Below, in pieces: positions 26,062 through 33,708 of a DNA stretch of 64,000 nt (the stretch's first letter is position 1; every line of letters begins with the position of its first letter). Source of the stretch: Paenibacillus humicola (GTDB lineage Bacteria > Bacillota > Bacilli > Paenibacillales > Paenibacillaceae). The translations under genes and the position numbers were made by a program. The stretch lies in the NCBI RefSeq assembly GCF_028826105.1, contig NZ_JAQGPL010000001.1, forward strand, positions 4,738,501 through 4,802,500, read 5' to 3'. The notes under the pieces were generated by a model. That model worked only from the letters and a program-made list of their open reading frames with translations, had not been told where the DNA came from and did not search any database.

Positions 26062-26185
26062 CTATACCCTGGGAGGGCCGGACGTCTGCCGTCTACGCTC
26101 GAGGAGTCCGGACGTCTTGCGTTTATGCCCTGGAGACCGGTCGTCCGGCGGCCTACGCCCGGGGAGGGCCGGACGTCTGGCGGAC
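26062..26185. repeat. 30-base tandem array of the regulator's C-terminal codons and stop
   Basis: Four diverged units of about 30 bases run from inside the coding end of the regulator into the downstream DNA. Each unit has the form GACGTCCGG..CTCC..GGGCGTAG and keeps an in-phase stop: TAG at 26153-26155, TAA at 26123-26125, TAG at 26093-26095, TAG at 26062-26064 (steps 30, 30, 31). Confidence 0.85.
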
Positions 26186-27322
26186 GACAAGCTCGGGCTC
26201 GATCAGCGTCTTGACATACTTGATACCCCTGCCGCCGCCCTGCCGGATCACGTCCAGCAGATTCTCGGCCGCGCGGCAGCCCATCTCGTATTCGAACTGC
26301 TTGATATGCGTAAAAATGCTGAATTCCTCCACGATCGAGGTCGGATCGTCGAAGCTAACGATGGACAAGTCTTCGGGTACGCTGAGGCCCGCCTGACGCG
26401 CCATTTGATAAATTTGCACGCCGAGCCGTCCGTTCAGCGTAATGTACGCCGTCGCCATCCGGTTCTTGATATACCGGTACAGCGGATGGGATTCGGCATC
26501 CTTCAGGCTGTCCACGCTGAAGTCGGTGATGATGTGGGCCGGATTGATGAGCGCCTCTTTGTTCTTCAGCGCGTTCATGTAGCCCTCGATCCGCTCCTGA
26601 ACCGTAACGGTCTGCAGCGGCGAATCGGAACAGATGGCGATTTCCCGGTGCCCCAGCTCCCACAGGTGGTCGACCGCAAGACTGGTGCCGAGCCGGCCGT
26701 CGGAGGCGATGTAGTTCGTCTCCACGCCCGGCAAATAACGGTCCATCAGGACGAACGGGAAGCCCGAGAACTTCATCGCAAGAATTTCCTCGTTATACTG
26801 CTCCTCGTCGACCGGGAAAACAAGCAGCCCCTCCGCCCCGATGTCCTTCAGCGTTTTGATCGCTTCCTTCTCCTTCTCCAGCACGCCGCCGGAGAGCAGA
26901 ATGACGCTCCGATAGCCTTTTGCCTCCAGCGTCTTGCGGACTCCTTCAAGCAGCCGGATGGCGAAATAATCGTAGATCGAAGGCATGACGAGACCGATAA
27001 TGCCCGTGCGGGCGCCGCTTTCCCCGCTCCGCGCTTCGGACGCCGATGCGGACGGTTGGGCCTGCGGCGCCGGCGCTTCGGCCGGCTCCTCCGCCTCCCG
27101 GCCGCTCACGAAGCTGCCGCGCCCCGGCACCCTTGTAATGATTTTCTCGTTGGCGAGACCCGACAAGGCGTTGACGACGGTAATTTTGCTGACGTTAAAC
27201 CGTTCCATCAATTCTTTCTCCGTCGGGATGCGGTCGCCTTCCTTCAGCCCTTCGGTATCGATCAGCTCGCGGATATATTCCTGAACCTTCTGGTAAAGCG
27301 GTACCCGGTCTGTCGTGTTCAT
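26153..27322 (-). CDS. GntR/LacI-chimeric transcriptional regulator
   Basis: A 389-residue regulator with the AraR-type layout: an N-terminal GntR winged helix (1-75; VSKITVVNALSGLANEKII as recognition region, then the VPGRGSFV hinge), an Ala/Glu/Pro-rich linker (about 76-103), and a LacI/PurR-type sugar-binding domain (TGIIGLVMPSIYDYF to the end). It lies upstream of, and on the same strand as, the mannosidase operon. A palindrome in the mannosidase promoter and a matching half-site before the secreted GxGYxYP gene are its likely targets. The effector is presumably a sugar released from the glycan. Confidence 0.92.
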   Translation of the reverse strand: MNTTDRVPLYQKVQEYIRELIDTEGLKEGDRIPTEKELMERFNVSKITVVNALSGLANEKIITRVPGRGSFVSGREAEEPAEAPAPQAQPSASASEARSGESGARTGIIGLVMPSIYDYFAIRLLEGVRKTLEAKGYRSVILLSGGVLEKEKEAIKTLKDIGAEGLLVFPVDEEQYNEEILAMKFSGFPFVLMDRYLPGVETNYIASDGRLGTSLAVDHLWELGHREIAICSDSPLQTVTVQERIEGYMNALKNKEALINPAHIITDFSVDSLKDAESHPLYRYIKNRMATAYITLNGRLGVQIYQMARQAGLSVPEDLSIVSFDDPTSIVEEFSIFTHIKQFEYEMGCRAAENLLDVIRQGGGRGIKYVKTLIEPELVVRQTSGPPRA

Positions 27323-27504
27323 CTCAGATCACCAAATTTCGGTCGAATATTTAGTATATATATTATATTTTTAACCGGCATCGCGCAACCGCCTGCGTAC
27401 AGCAGCAGTTTACATCTGACGGCAGGTTTCGCGGATTTCATAAGCTTCTTGTGCTTCGCTATGCGCCGAACGAACTTTTATTTAAACATTTTTTGTCGAA
27501 GTAC

Positions 27505-27533
27505 TTGTAAAAACTATATCCAATATATTAAAT
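27505..27533 (+). promoter_or_regulatory. Probable promoter and half-operator of the GxGYxYP gene
   Basis: TTGTAA (27505-27510), 17 bases and TTAAAT (27528-27533). The spacer and -10 contain TATCCAATATATT (27517-27529), nearly identical to TATTCAATATATT in the mannosidase operator, so one regulator could control both. Confidence 0.5.
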
Positions 27534-27590
27534 ATGTATTGTAGTATTAAAAATGGCGAGCAAAGGAGGAGGATCCGGAAAACGGAAAAC

Positions 27591-27644
27591 GGACCATGCA
27601 ATTGTGAGCGCCTTTTATCGGCGCCATTCGCAATTGAGCGGTCC
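27591..27644 (+). other. Long hairpin in the 5' leader of the GxGYxYP gene
   Basis: A 54-base imperfect stem-loop is built from GGACC/GGTCC, CAATTG/CAATTG and GCGCC/GGCGC arms. It lies between a purine-rich AAAGGAGGAGGA at 27563 and the start at 27767 and could attenuate or stabilise the leader. No known riboswitch class is recognised. The gene-free stretch 27323-27766 otherwise holds only AT-rich promoter DNA. Confidence 0.45.
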
Positions 27645-27766
27645 GGTAACGGGCAGGTTTGATCGCCATAGGAAGACGTTCTCATGCTTCATCGTACGCG
27701 CTTTCCTATGAGGTGAATTTCGAAATCTCCAGCTCCACCATATCCGAGAAAACGAGGTGTTCAATT

Positions 27767-29830
27767 GTGATTCGAAAGCTGACCGCAATCGGTCTGGTAA
27801 TAGCCGGCGCGGTAACGTTCTCCCTCGGGGCCTCCGCCGCGACAGTGCCGCAGCCGGTAACAAGCGCACAAGGCAGTTCCATCGTATGGCCGCAGCAGCA
27901 GCAGCTTCCCAGCTTCAAGAAGGTGAAGCAGCTCGACGTCGCGGATGTCTATAACGCGCCCGGCGACATCAAGCTGCTTATGGCGACGCTGCAAGGAATC
28001 GTCAACCGCGCGGAACCGCGCATTTATTTGCTCGAGGACGAAGAAGAAGGCGCTTACACGTGGCTGAACGATCTCGGCGTTCCTTACAAGGTCCAGAGCA
28101 GCGCCTGGGATATTCTGAGCAAGTACAAGAACGAGGTCAAAGGCGTTATCGTCTATGATCCGAAGGTGCCCGATTCGATCAACGTGGCGACCACGATGGC
28201 CGGCCTAAAGGATGCCGTCGTCGCCAGCCCCGAGCTGGCGCAGAAGCTGTCCGCCGCTCCGTATAACCTGCAGGTGCTGTACGATTTTCAAGGCAAGTTC
28301 AAGGATCGTATGGACGCTTATACCTGGCAGTACGAAAACCTGTGGCCGCAGGCGAACCACCGGATGCTGATCGGCCTCAGCCCCGATAAATCGATCCCGA
28401 TTCCGGGCGGCATTCCCGCCTCGTTCCAGGTGATCGCGCAGGAAGCGTCCCAAATTCGCGACGCCAGCAACCGGAAGGTGTACGATTTCGACCTGACGCC
28501 GTACCTCGGCAGCGACTCGGTCTTTCTCCGGTTTGACGACGCTTTCCCGCAGGACGGCTGGGGACCCGCGGTTCACGAAGTGACGGTCAAAGCCGACGGG
28601 CAGACGATCGCGCAGTTCGTTCCCGGCACGCCGGAGGAGGAGCCGTTTTTGTACGACCGGCAGAACTCGCAGCTGTCCGACGGCAGCGGCGGCCACCGTT
28701 TTGCCGACAACGGCAGCTATTTCGTCTACAAGTTCACGCCGCCGGCCGGCACGAAGCAGCTGACCGCCTCCGTCGACATGTGGAACCAGTATAAAGTTTC
28801 CGCCGGCAACGTGCAGCCGCTGTCCTCCGAGCAGAAGGAGCCGTTTGGCTACCTGCGCGACTATGCCGTGGCGAACAAAGCGGTGGTATTTTGGCTCGAC
28901 GCCAACGTACCCGAGCAGCGCGAGCTGTTCGAGCGCATCATGTCCGACGTGAAGCCGGGCACGCCGTATTTGGGCTGGTTCAGCAACGACGTGGCGGGCG
29001 AGTTCAACTCGACCGAAATCACCTCGAACCACGGCGTATACGTACTCGCCGCCGACTGGTTCAGCAACATGACCGTGTTCTCCGGCACGTCGATGAACGT
29101 CGCGCCGCCGAAGCCGGTACAAATGCCCAAGCTGGAAAATAAAATTTACGTCACCTACACGTTCAGCGAAGGCGACAATTTCCAATATAACGAGCACCGG
29201 ATGCGGAATCTGTGGGATGACCCCGGCCGCGGGAAAGTGCCGCTGAACTGGACGACGAGCCCGCTGCTGTACGACGGCGCGCCGGCGATTTTGGGCCATT
29301 ACCTGAACACCGCGACGGCCAACGATATGCTTATCGCAGGTCCTTCCGGAGCCGGGTACTTCTACCCGAACGCCTGGCCGGAGAATTCGTTCGCCGATTA
29401 TTTGAAGAAAACATATCCGTATTTGAAAAAGACGGGACTGACGATTCCGTACGTCCTGAACCGCGTCGCCGGCAATAACGTTCCGCTCAGCGATTCGGTG
29501 GCCGCCGCTTATCTGAATCAATACCATGTGCCGGGTCTGTTCCTCAGCTGGGAAGACCATTCGGGCGTCGAAATCGTAAACGGGAAGCTGCCGGTCTCGA
29601 CGATTCAAGGTATCAGCACGGTGCAGGACGGCCAGCGCATTCTGGCGGACGCCAAAGCGAATTGGGACGGCAAGTCGCCGCTCTTCGTCTCGCTCGGCAT
29701 TCTCGCCTGGAACATGACGCCGACCGACGTCGCCGCGCTGAACGATTCGCTCGGGCCGGACTACCAGGCGGTCCGCGCCGATCAATACTTCTCGCTTATT
29801 CGCGAAGCGAACGGGCTTCCGGGAAATTAA
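27767..29830 (+). CDS. Secreted GxGYxYP-family putative glycoside hydrolase
   Basis: A 687-residue exported protein. GTG is the start 8 bases after GAGGTG; the signal peptide VIRKLTAIGLVIAGAVTFSLGASA follows directly. The name-giving motif is seen as GAGYFYP at residues 528-534. An N-terminal GxGYxYP_N-type segment is present (LDVADVYNAPGDIKLLMATLQGIVNRAEPRIYL), and a middle beta-sandwich inserts between the two parts. The family is thought to act on carbohydrates but lacks a well-defined substrate. Its place beside the regulator of the mannosidase operon suggests extracellular work on the same glycan. Confidence 0.85.
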   Translation: MIRKLTAIGLVIAGAVTFSLGASAATVPQPVTSAQGSSIVWPQQQQLPSFKKVKQLDVADVYNAPGDIKLLMATLQGIVNRAEPRIYLLEDEEEGAYTWLNDLGVPYKVQSSAWDILSKYKNEVKGVIVYDPKVPDSINVATTMAGLKDAVVASPELAQKLSAAPYNLQVLYDFQGKFKDRMDAYTWQYENLWPQANHRMLIGLSPDKSIPIPGGIPASFQVIAQEASQIRDASNRKVYDFDLTPYLGSDSVFLRFDDAFPQDGWGPAVHEVTVKADGQTIAQFVPGTPEEEPFLYDRQNSQLSDGSGGHRFADNGSYFVYKFTPPAGTKQLTASVDMWNQYKVSAGNVQPLSSEQKEPFGYLRDYAVANKAVVFWLDANVPEQRELFERIMSDVKPGTPYLGWFSNDVAGEFNSTEITSNHGVYVLAADWFSNMTVFSGTSMNVAPPKPVQMPKLENKIYVTYTFSEGDNFQYNEHRMRNLWDDPGRGKVPLNWTTSPLLYDGAPAILGHYLNTATANDMLIAGPSGAGYFYPNAWPENSFADYLKKTYPYLKKTGLTIPYVLNRVAGNNVPLSDSVAAAYLNQYHVPGLFLSWEDHSGVEIVNGKLPVSTIQGISTVQDGQRILADAKANWDGKSPLFVSLGILAWNMTPTDVAALNDSLGPDYQAVRADQYFSLIREANGLPGN

Positions 29831-29907
29831 GACGACAGACTCTGTCGGCAAGATCACAACGTCGTGAATAACGGGTGTCAAGTAGGAATTCCATTCTCAC
29901 GGAAAGG

Positions 29908-29936
29908 CAAAAGGCCGCTGCTGCAGCGGCCTTTTG
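29908..29936. terminator. Bidirectional terminator
   Basis: A perfect 13-base-arm palindrome CAAAAGGCCGCTG-CTG-CAGCGGCCTTTTG has A and T tracts inside its ends, so it can stop both the GxGYxYP gene (+) and the aldehyde dehydrogenase gene (-). Confidence 0.85.
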
Positions 29937-29946
29937 TCGTTCGTCC

Positions 29947-31380
29947 TTATTTTACTGCCGATTCCCACCCGGTCACCGTCTTCGTCTCCAGGCATTCCTC
30001 CAGGCCGAACACGCCGTATTCCCGCCCGATCCCGGACTGCTTGAAGCCTCCGAACGGCGCTTTCATCTCGAAGCCGGCCCCGTTGATCAGAATGACGCCC
30101 GCCTTGATTTGCGATGCCAGCCTGCCGGCCTTCTCCGCGTCGGATGAGCTGATATACGCCGCAAGCCCGTATGGCGTGTTGTTGGCGATCTCGACCGCTT
30201 CGTCTTCCGTCCGGTAGGTCATAATGGACAGCACGGGACCGAAAATTTCCTCCTGCGCGATCCGCATCGCTTCGGTCACGCCCGCGAAAACGGTTGGCTG
30301 CACGAAATAGCCCGTCTCCAGCCCTTCGGGGTGCCCTTCCCCTCCGGTCACGAGCTCCGCTCCCTCCTCGATGCCGAAGCGGATCAGCCGCTGCACATGC
30401 TCATACTGCCTCTCGCTGACGATCGGGCCGAGCACCGTATCGTCGTTCAGCGGATCGCCGACCTTCATCGATTCCGCGGCTTGCTTGGCCAGCCGCTTGA
30501 CCTCCTCCAGCCGGTGCTCCGGCACAAGCAGTCTCGTCCCGGCTACGCACGACTGGCCGTTATTGCCGAAGCACGACTTAACCGCGGCGGGAACGGCTTC
30601 GGCAAAATCGGCGTCGTCCAAAATAAGAGTCGGGGACTTGCCGCCGAGCTCCAGCGTCACCCGCTTCATCGTCTCTGCGGCTCCCCGGTAAATCTCCTTG
30701 CCCGTGCGCGTGGAGCCCGTGAAGGAGATGAGGGCAATATCCGGATGACGCGTCATTTCCGCGCCGACCGTCGCGCCGAGCCCGTTCACCACGTTGATGA
30801 CCCCGGCCGGCAATCCGGCCTCATGGAAGCATTCGGTCAGAATTTGCGTCTGGATTGCGCTCATCTCGCTCGGTTTGATAATAGCGGGGCAGCCGGCCGC
30901 GATGGCAGCCGCAAGCTTGCCCGTAATTTGCGAATAGCTCGCGTTCCATGGCGTGATGATGCCGACGATACCGACCGGCTCCAATACTACCTTCGCTTTC
31001 CCGATATACCGCACGAATTCAAACGATTCGAGCGCCTCTTTCGCGTCCAGAAAATTGTTCGCCGCCAAGGGAATCCGCCAAATCGCCGCCTGCCTCGGAG
31101 CGCCGTATTCGTCGATATTGGCGGCCGCCAGCTCGTCCTTTCGGGCCAGCACCGCATCATGCAGCCGCTGCAGCATAACGGCGCGTTCTTTTACCGTTGT
31201 CTGCGACAGCGTCCGGTAAGCTTCTTTTGCCGCTGTGACGGCATGCCGGACATCCTCCTCGTTCCCCAGGACGACGCGGCCGATGACCTCTTTGGTCGAG
31301 GGATTCACAAGATCCATTTCCTCCGTACCGTTCGGCCGGATAAACTGTCCGTTGATATAAATGCGATCGATTCGTTTCAT
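29947..31380 (-). CDS. NAD(P)-dependent aldehyde dehydrogenase
   Basis: Oxidises an aldehyde to its acid, 477 residues. The catalytic set is complete: Asn146 (TPWNA), Lys169 (IIKPSE), Glu244 (ELGGKSP) and Cys278 (GQSCVAG). The cofactor segment FTGSTRTGKEI is typical. It follows the MFS gene by 42 bases on the same strand and is probably co-transcribed with it under the divergent TetR regulator. Substrate unknown; a detoxification role fits the exporter and TetR. Confidence 0.93.
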   Translation of the reverse strand: MKRIDRIYINGQFIRPNGTEEMDLVNPSTKEVIGRVVLGNEEDVRHAVTAAKEAYRTLSQTTVKERAVMLQRLHDAVLARKDELAAANIDEYGAPRQAAIWRIPLAANNFLDAKEALESFEFVRYIGKAKVVLEPVGIVGIITPWNASYSQITGKLAAAIAAGCPAIIKPSEMSAIQTQILTECFHEAGLPAGVINVVNGLGATVGAEMTRHPDIALISFTGSTRTGKEIYRGAAETMKRVTLELGGKSPTLILDDADFAEAVPAAVKSCFGNNGQSCVAGTRLLVPEHRLEEVKRLAKQAAESMKVGDPLNDDTVLGPIVSERQYEHVQRLIRFGIEEGAELVTGGEGHPEGLETGYFVQPTVFAGVTEAMRIAQEEIFGPVLSIMTYRTEDEAVEIANNTPYGLAAYISSSDAEKAGRLASQIKAGVILINGAGFEMKAPFGGFKQSGIGREYGVFGLEECLETKTVTGWESAVK

Positions 31381-31422
31381 TCTGTGATTCGCCTCTTTCT
31401 GCGAGAATTGAAAATGATGAAA

Positions 31423-32592
31423 TTATGAAGCCTCTGCCGCCGAGCGCTGCTTCGCTCTTCCTCTTCCTACTATGAGCAGGGAAACGATAACGCAGACGCC
31501 CATCGCGGCAGCAAGAAACAGGTACATTTCCCGGCTCGCCGAGAAACGAAGCAGCTTCTGAACGCCGTTCATGAACACGGGGCACAAAAATTGAAAGACA
31601 TAGATGTTTGCGAGAAGCACGGTAATACCCCCCGTTATCCGGTCCCTTGGCACGGCTTCGGCCGTTTTACTGAACGACAGCGGGAAGAAAATCCCCTGCC
31701 CGAAGCCGATCAGAAATACAGCAATGCCGACTGACGTAACCGAGTGCGCGGCGCCGACCAGCAAAAAGCCGAGTCCGTACAGCAGCAGGCCAAGCGGCAC
31801 GACCGCGCCGCGAAGAAGTCTCGTCAGCAGCGGGAATACGAGCCCGGCGATAAAAATGCTGATCAGCGATACCGCCGTAAAATAACCGACCGCCTGTGCG
31901 GTGCCGATCCCGTTTTCCGAGAGGAATAAAGGCAGGCTCGTCGGAATGGTGAAATAGAGCATCACGTGAAGCCCGCTTAACAACGCAATCCCGTAAAATT
32001 TTGGGGGCAGCTTGCCGGCGGGAGCGCCGGTTTTCCTTGGAGCCGGCTTGACCCGGGGGATAAACAGCAGCGCCAGGATAAGCAGCACGACCGCGTACAA
32101 GTAGCTTAAGAAGACGCTTCTCCATCCGAACGAAGCGATGAAGCCGCCGATGGACAGGAAGACCGCGCCGCCGATCCCGTTCACCGCCGTGACGCGGCCC
32201 ATCATTTTCGCCCGTTCCTGACCCTGGAAGTTCTCCGCAATCAGCGCGTTAAAGGTCGGCGCGACGAGTCCGATACTGAGACCGAGAATGGCCCTGAATA
32301 CGAGAATCCACCCGACCGAGTTCACGAAGGACGGTCCGATGCCGCCGACGATATACACGACGAGACCGAAGATCAGGATGCTTTTCCGCGAAAATCTCCC
32401 CGATAAATAAGGGACCGCGAATAACGTCGGCAAAATAAAGATAGACGATAACGTCACGACCCACTGAATGAGCAGCGGATCGGTACCCGGAAAATCGGAC
32501 ATCAGCAGCTTGACCGCCGGCGCCGCGAGCATCGGGGCGAACGAGGCGGTAACCGCCAGACTTAACAATGCGATGCGAAAGCTTAATTTCAT
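31423..32592 (-). CDS. MFS transporter (drug/metabolite exporter type)
   Basis: An integral membrane protein of 389 residues with about 12 hydrophobic segments. The cytoplasmic loop between segments 2 and 3 reads PYLSGRFSRKSILIFG, the MFS motif A (G-x-x-x-D/F-R-x-G-R-K type), and RAILGLSIGLVAPTFNALI is the motif-C-like antiporter segment. GGAGG lies before the ATG. It is divergent from the TetR gene, with an operator-like palindrome between, which suggests an inducible exporter. Confidence 0.88.
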   Translation of the reverse strand: MKLSFRIALLSLAVTASFAPMLAAPAVKLLMSDFPGTDPLLIQWVVTLSSIFILPTLFAVPYLSGRFSRKSILIFGLVVYIVGGIGPSFVNSVGWILVFRAILGLSIGLVAPTFNALIAENFQGQERAKMMGRVTAVNGIGGAVFLSIGGFIASFGWRSVFLSYLYAVVLLILALLFIPRVKPAPRKTGAPAGKLPPKFYGIALLSGLHVMLYFTIPTSLPLFLSENGIGTAQAVGYFTAVSLISIFIAGLVFPLLTRLLRGAVVPLGLLLYGLGFLLVGAAHSVTSVGIAVFLIGFGQGIFFPLSFSKTAEAVPRDRITGGITVLLANIYVFQFLCPVFMNGVQKLLRFSASREMYLFLAAAMGVCVIVSLLIVGRGRAKQRSAAEAS

Positions 32593-32720
32593 TTTGAGTT
32601 CATACCTCCTCCAGCAATCCTTTTATTCGGCCGCTCGCCCGTCAGATTTCGATTAGCTTCAACCTTTTTATGCACCCCTTTGTCCTTGATTGGCACAAGA
32701 ATAGCACGTTTGATCGACAA

Positions 32721-32750
32721 AGTAAACATTATATATTTAAAATGTCTATT
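32721..32750. promoter_or_regulatory. Operator-like inverted repeat between MFS and TetR genes
   Basis: AGTAAACATT (32721-32730) and AATGTCTATT (32741-32750) are reverse complements at 8 of 10 positions, separated by the AT-only sequence ATATATTTAA. Position in the divergent promoter region is that of a TetR operator. Confidence 0.55.
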
Positions 32751-32825
32751 TTGATTATATCGTTTATTTCGTTAGGAAGGTTGTGTATAATAAACAAAGC
32801 GGCATTTTCGAAGGAGGAATCGGAC

Positions 32826-33494
32826 ATGAACGCCCGGCAAGAAAACAGTCAACTGCTCACGAAAACGAAATTGCTTAAGCGGCTTAATCCCTACGTGATG
32901 AAGGACGGGTTCCAGAGCCTGCGCATGGACGATATCGCCAAATATATGGATGTCAGCCGGGCGACGATGTACAAATATTTTTCGTCGAAAGAGGAAGTCG
33001 TCGAGGGAATCGTCGGCCTTTACGAGGATTATATAAAGGAGCTTGTCCTGCAGCCTGCCGGCCGGGACGATCTGGCTATCGGCGAGCGGTTTCTGAAGCT
33101 GTTCGAGCAGTCGATCCTGCTCGTTGGCAATATGACGGATGTCTTTCAAAAGGATTTGCAGGCCGCCTATCCCGATCTCCACGAACGGCTGATGGAGGCG
33201 CTGCACGGGCGCGACCAGGAAGCGGCGGCCTTTTACCGGGAAGGAATAGACAGCGGATATTTTAATCCCGTGAACGAGAAGCTGATCGTGCTGCAGGACA
33301 ATCTGCTGCTGCGGGAAATCGTCGACGCGAAATATTTGCTGCTGAACGGAGTTTCGCTGGAGCAAATCCTCCACGACTATTTCAGCTTCAAAAAGACGCT
33401 CCTGTTCAAGCCGGAACATATGGCCGCCATCGACGATGCGAGAATCGAACCGGTCATCGATTACATCGTCAAAAAGTTCAACCGGATGCTGTAA
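32826..33494 (+). CDS. TetR/AcrR-family regulator
   Basis: A 222-residue regulator. The ATG follows GGAGG at 8 bases; the open frame extends upstream without support. The helix-turn-helix is DGFQSLRMDDIAKYMDVSRATMYKYFSSKEEVV (about residues 25-57), typical TetR. The C-terminal ligand domain is rich in aromatic residues. It is divergent from the MFS-aldehyde dehydrogenase operon and probably represses it through the palindrome at 32721-32750. Confidence 0.92.
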   Translation: MNARQENSQLLTKTKLLKRLNPYVMKDGFQSLRMDDIAKYMDVSRATMYKYFSSKEEVVEGIVGLYEDYIKELVLQPAGRDDLAIGERFLKLFEQSILLVGNMTDVFQKDLQAAYPDLHERLMEALHGRDQEAAAFYREGIDSGYFNPVNEKLIVLQDNLLLREIVDAKYLLLNGVSLEQILHDYFSFKKTLLFKPEHMAAIDDARIEPVIDYIVKKFNRML

Positions 33495-33558
33495 GCGCAG
33501 ATCCGGCCGGCGTTCGAGCCTTGCAAGCGATGCCGGGGCCGCCGAACCCCGGACGTAA

Positions 33559-33601
33559 AAAAACGGCTTTCGGGAAGCAACCTTCCTCGAAAGCCGTTTT
33601 T
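33559..33601. terminator. Bidirectional terminator behind the TetR gene (repeat copy B)
   Basis: Stem AAAAACGGCTTTCG/CGAAAGCCGTTTTT with an inner GGAAG/CTTCC stem. Good T-tracts on both strands. It lies 64 bases after the TetR stop and belongs to the 96-base repeat described separately. Confidence 0.88.
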
Positions 33602-33661
33602 CGTTCGCCGTTTTACCGCTCCGGCACAGGTACGGACGAGTCGGAAGCCCGCGGCGAAAAC

Positions 33662-33694
33662 CGGCTTTCGGGAGACACCTCCCTCGAAAGCCGT
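33662..33694 (-). terminator. Terminator of the FAD dehydrogenase gene (repeat copy A)
   Basis: Stem CGGCTTTCG/CGAAAGCCG with inner GGGAG/CTCCC, followed on the minus strand by GGTTTTCG. It lies 15 bases after the stop; the T-tract is weaker than that of copy B downstream. Confidence 0.7.
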
Positions 33695-33708
33695 ATTTGT
33701 TCGCCGCT

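Noticed and set aside
26062..26185. CRISPR array (also considered at 35671-35765 and 58861-59000)
   Set aside because: Units are contiguous with no unique spacers, there are no cas genes, and one array lies partly in coding sequence.
27684..27716. Leader peptide MLHRTRFPMR before the GxGYxYP gene
   Set aside because: The ribosome site is weak and no attenuator structure fits it; it could be chance.
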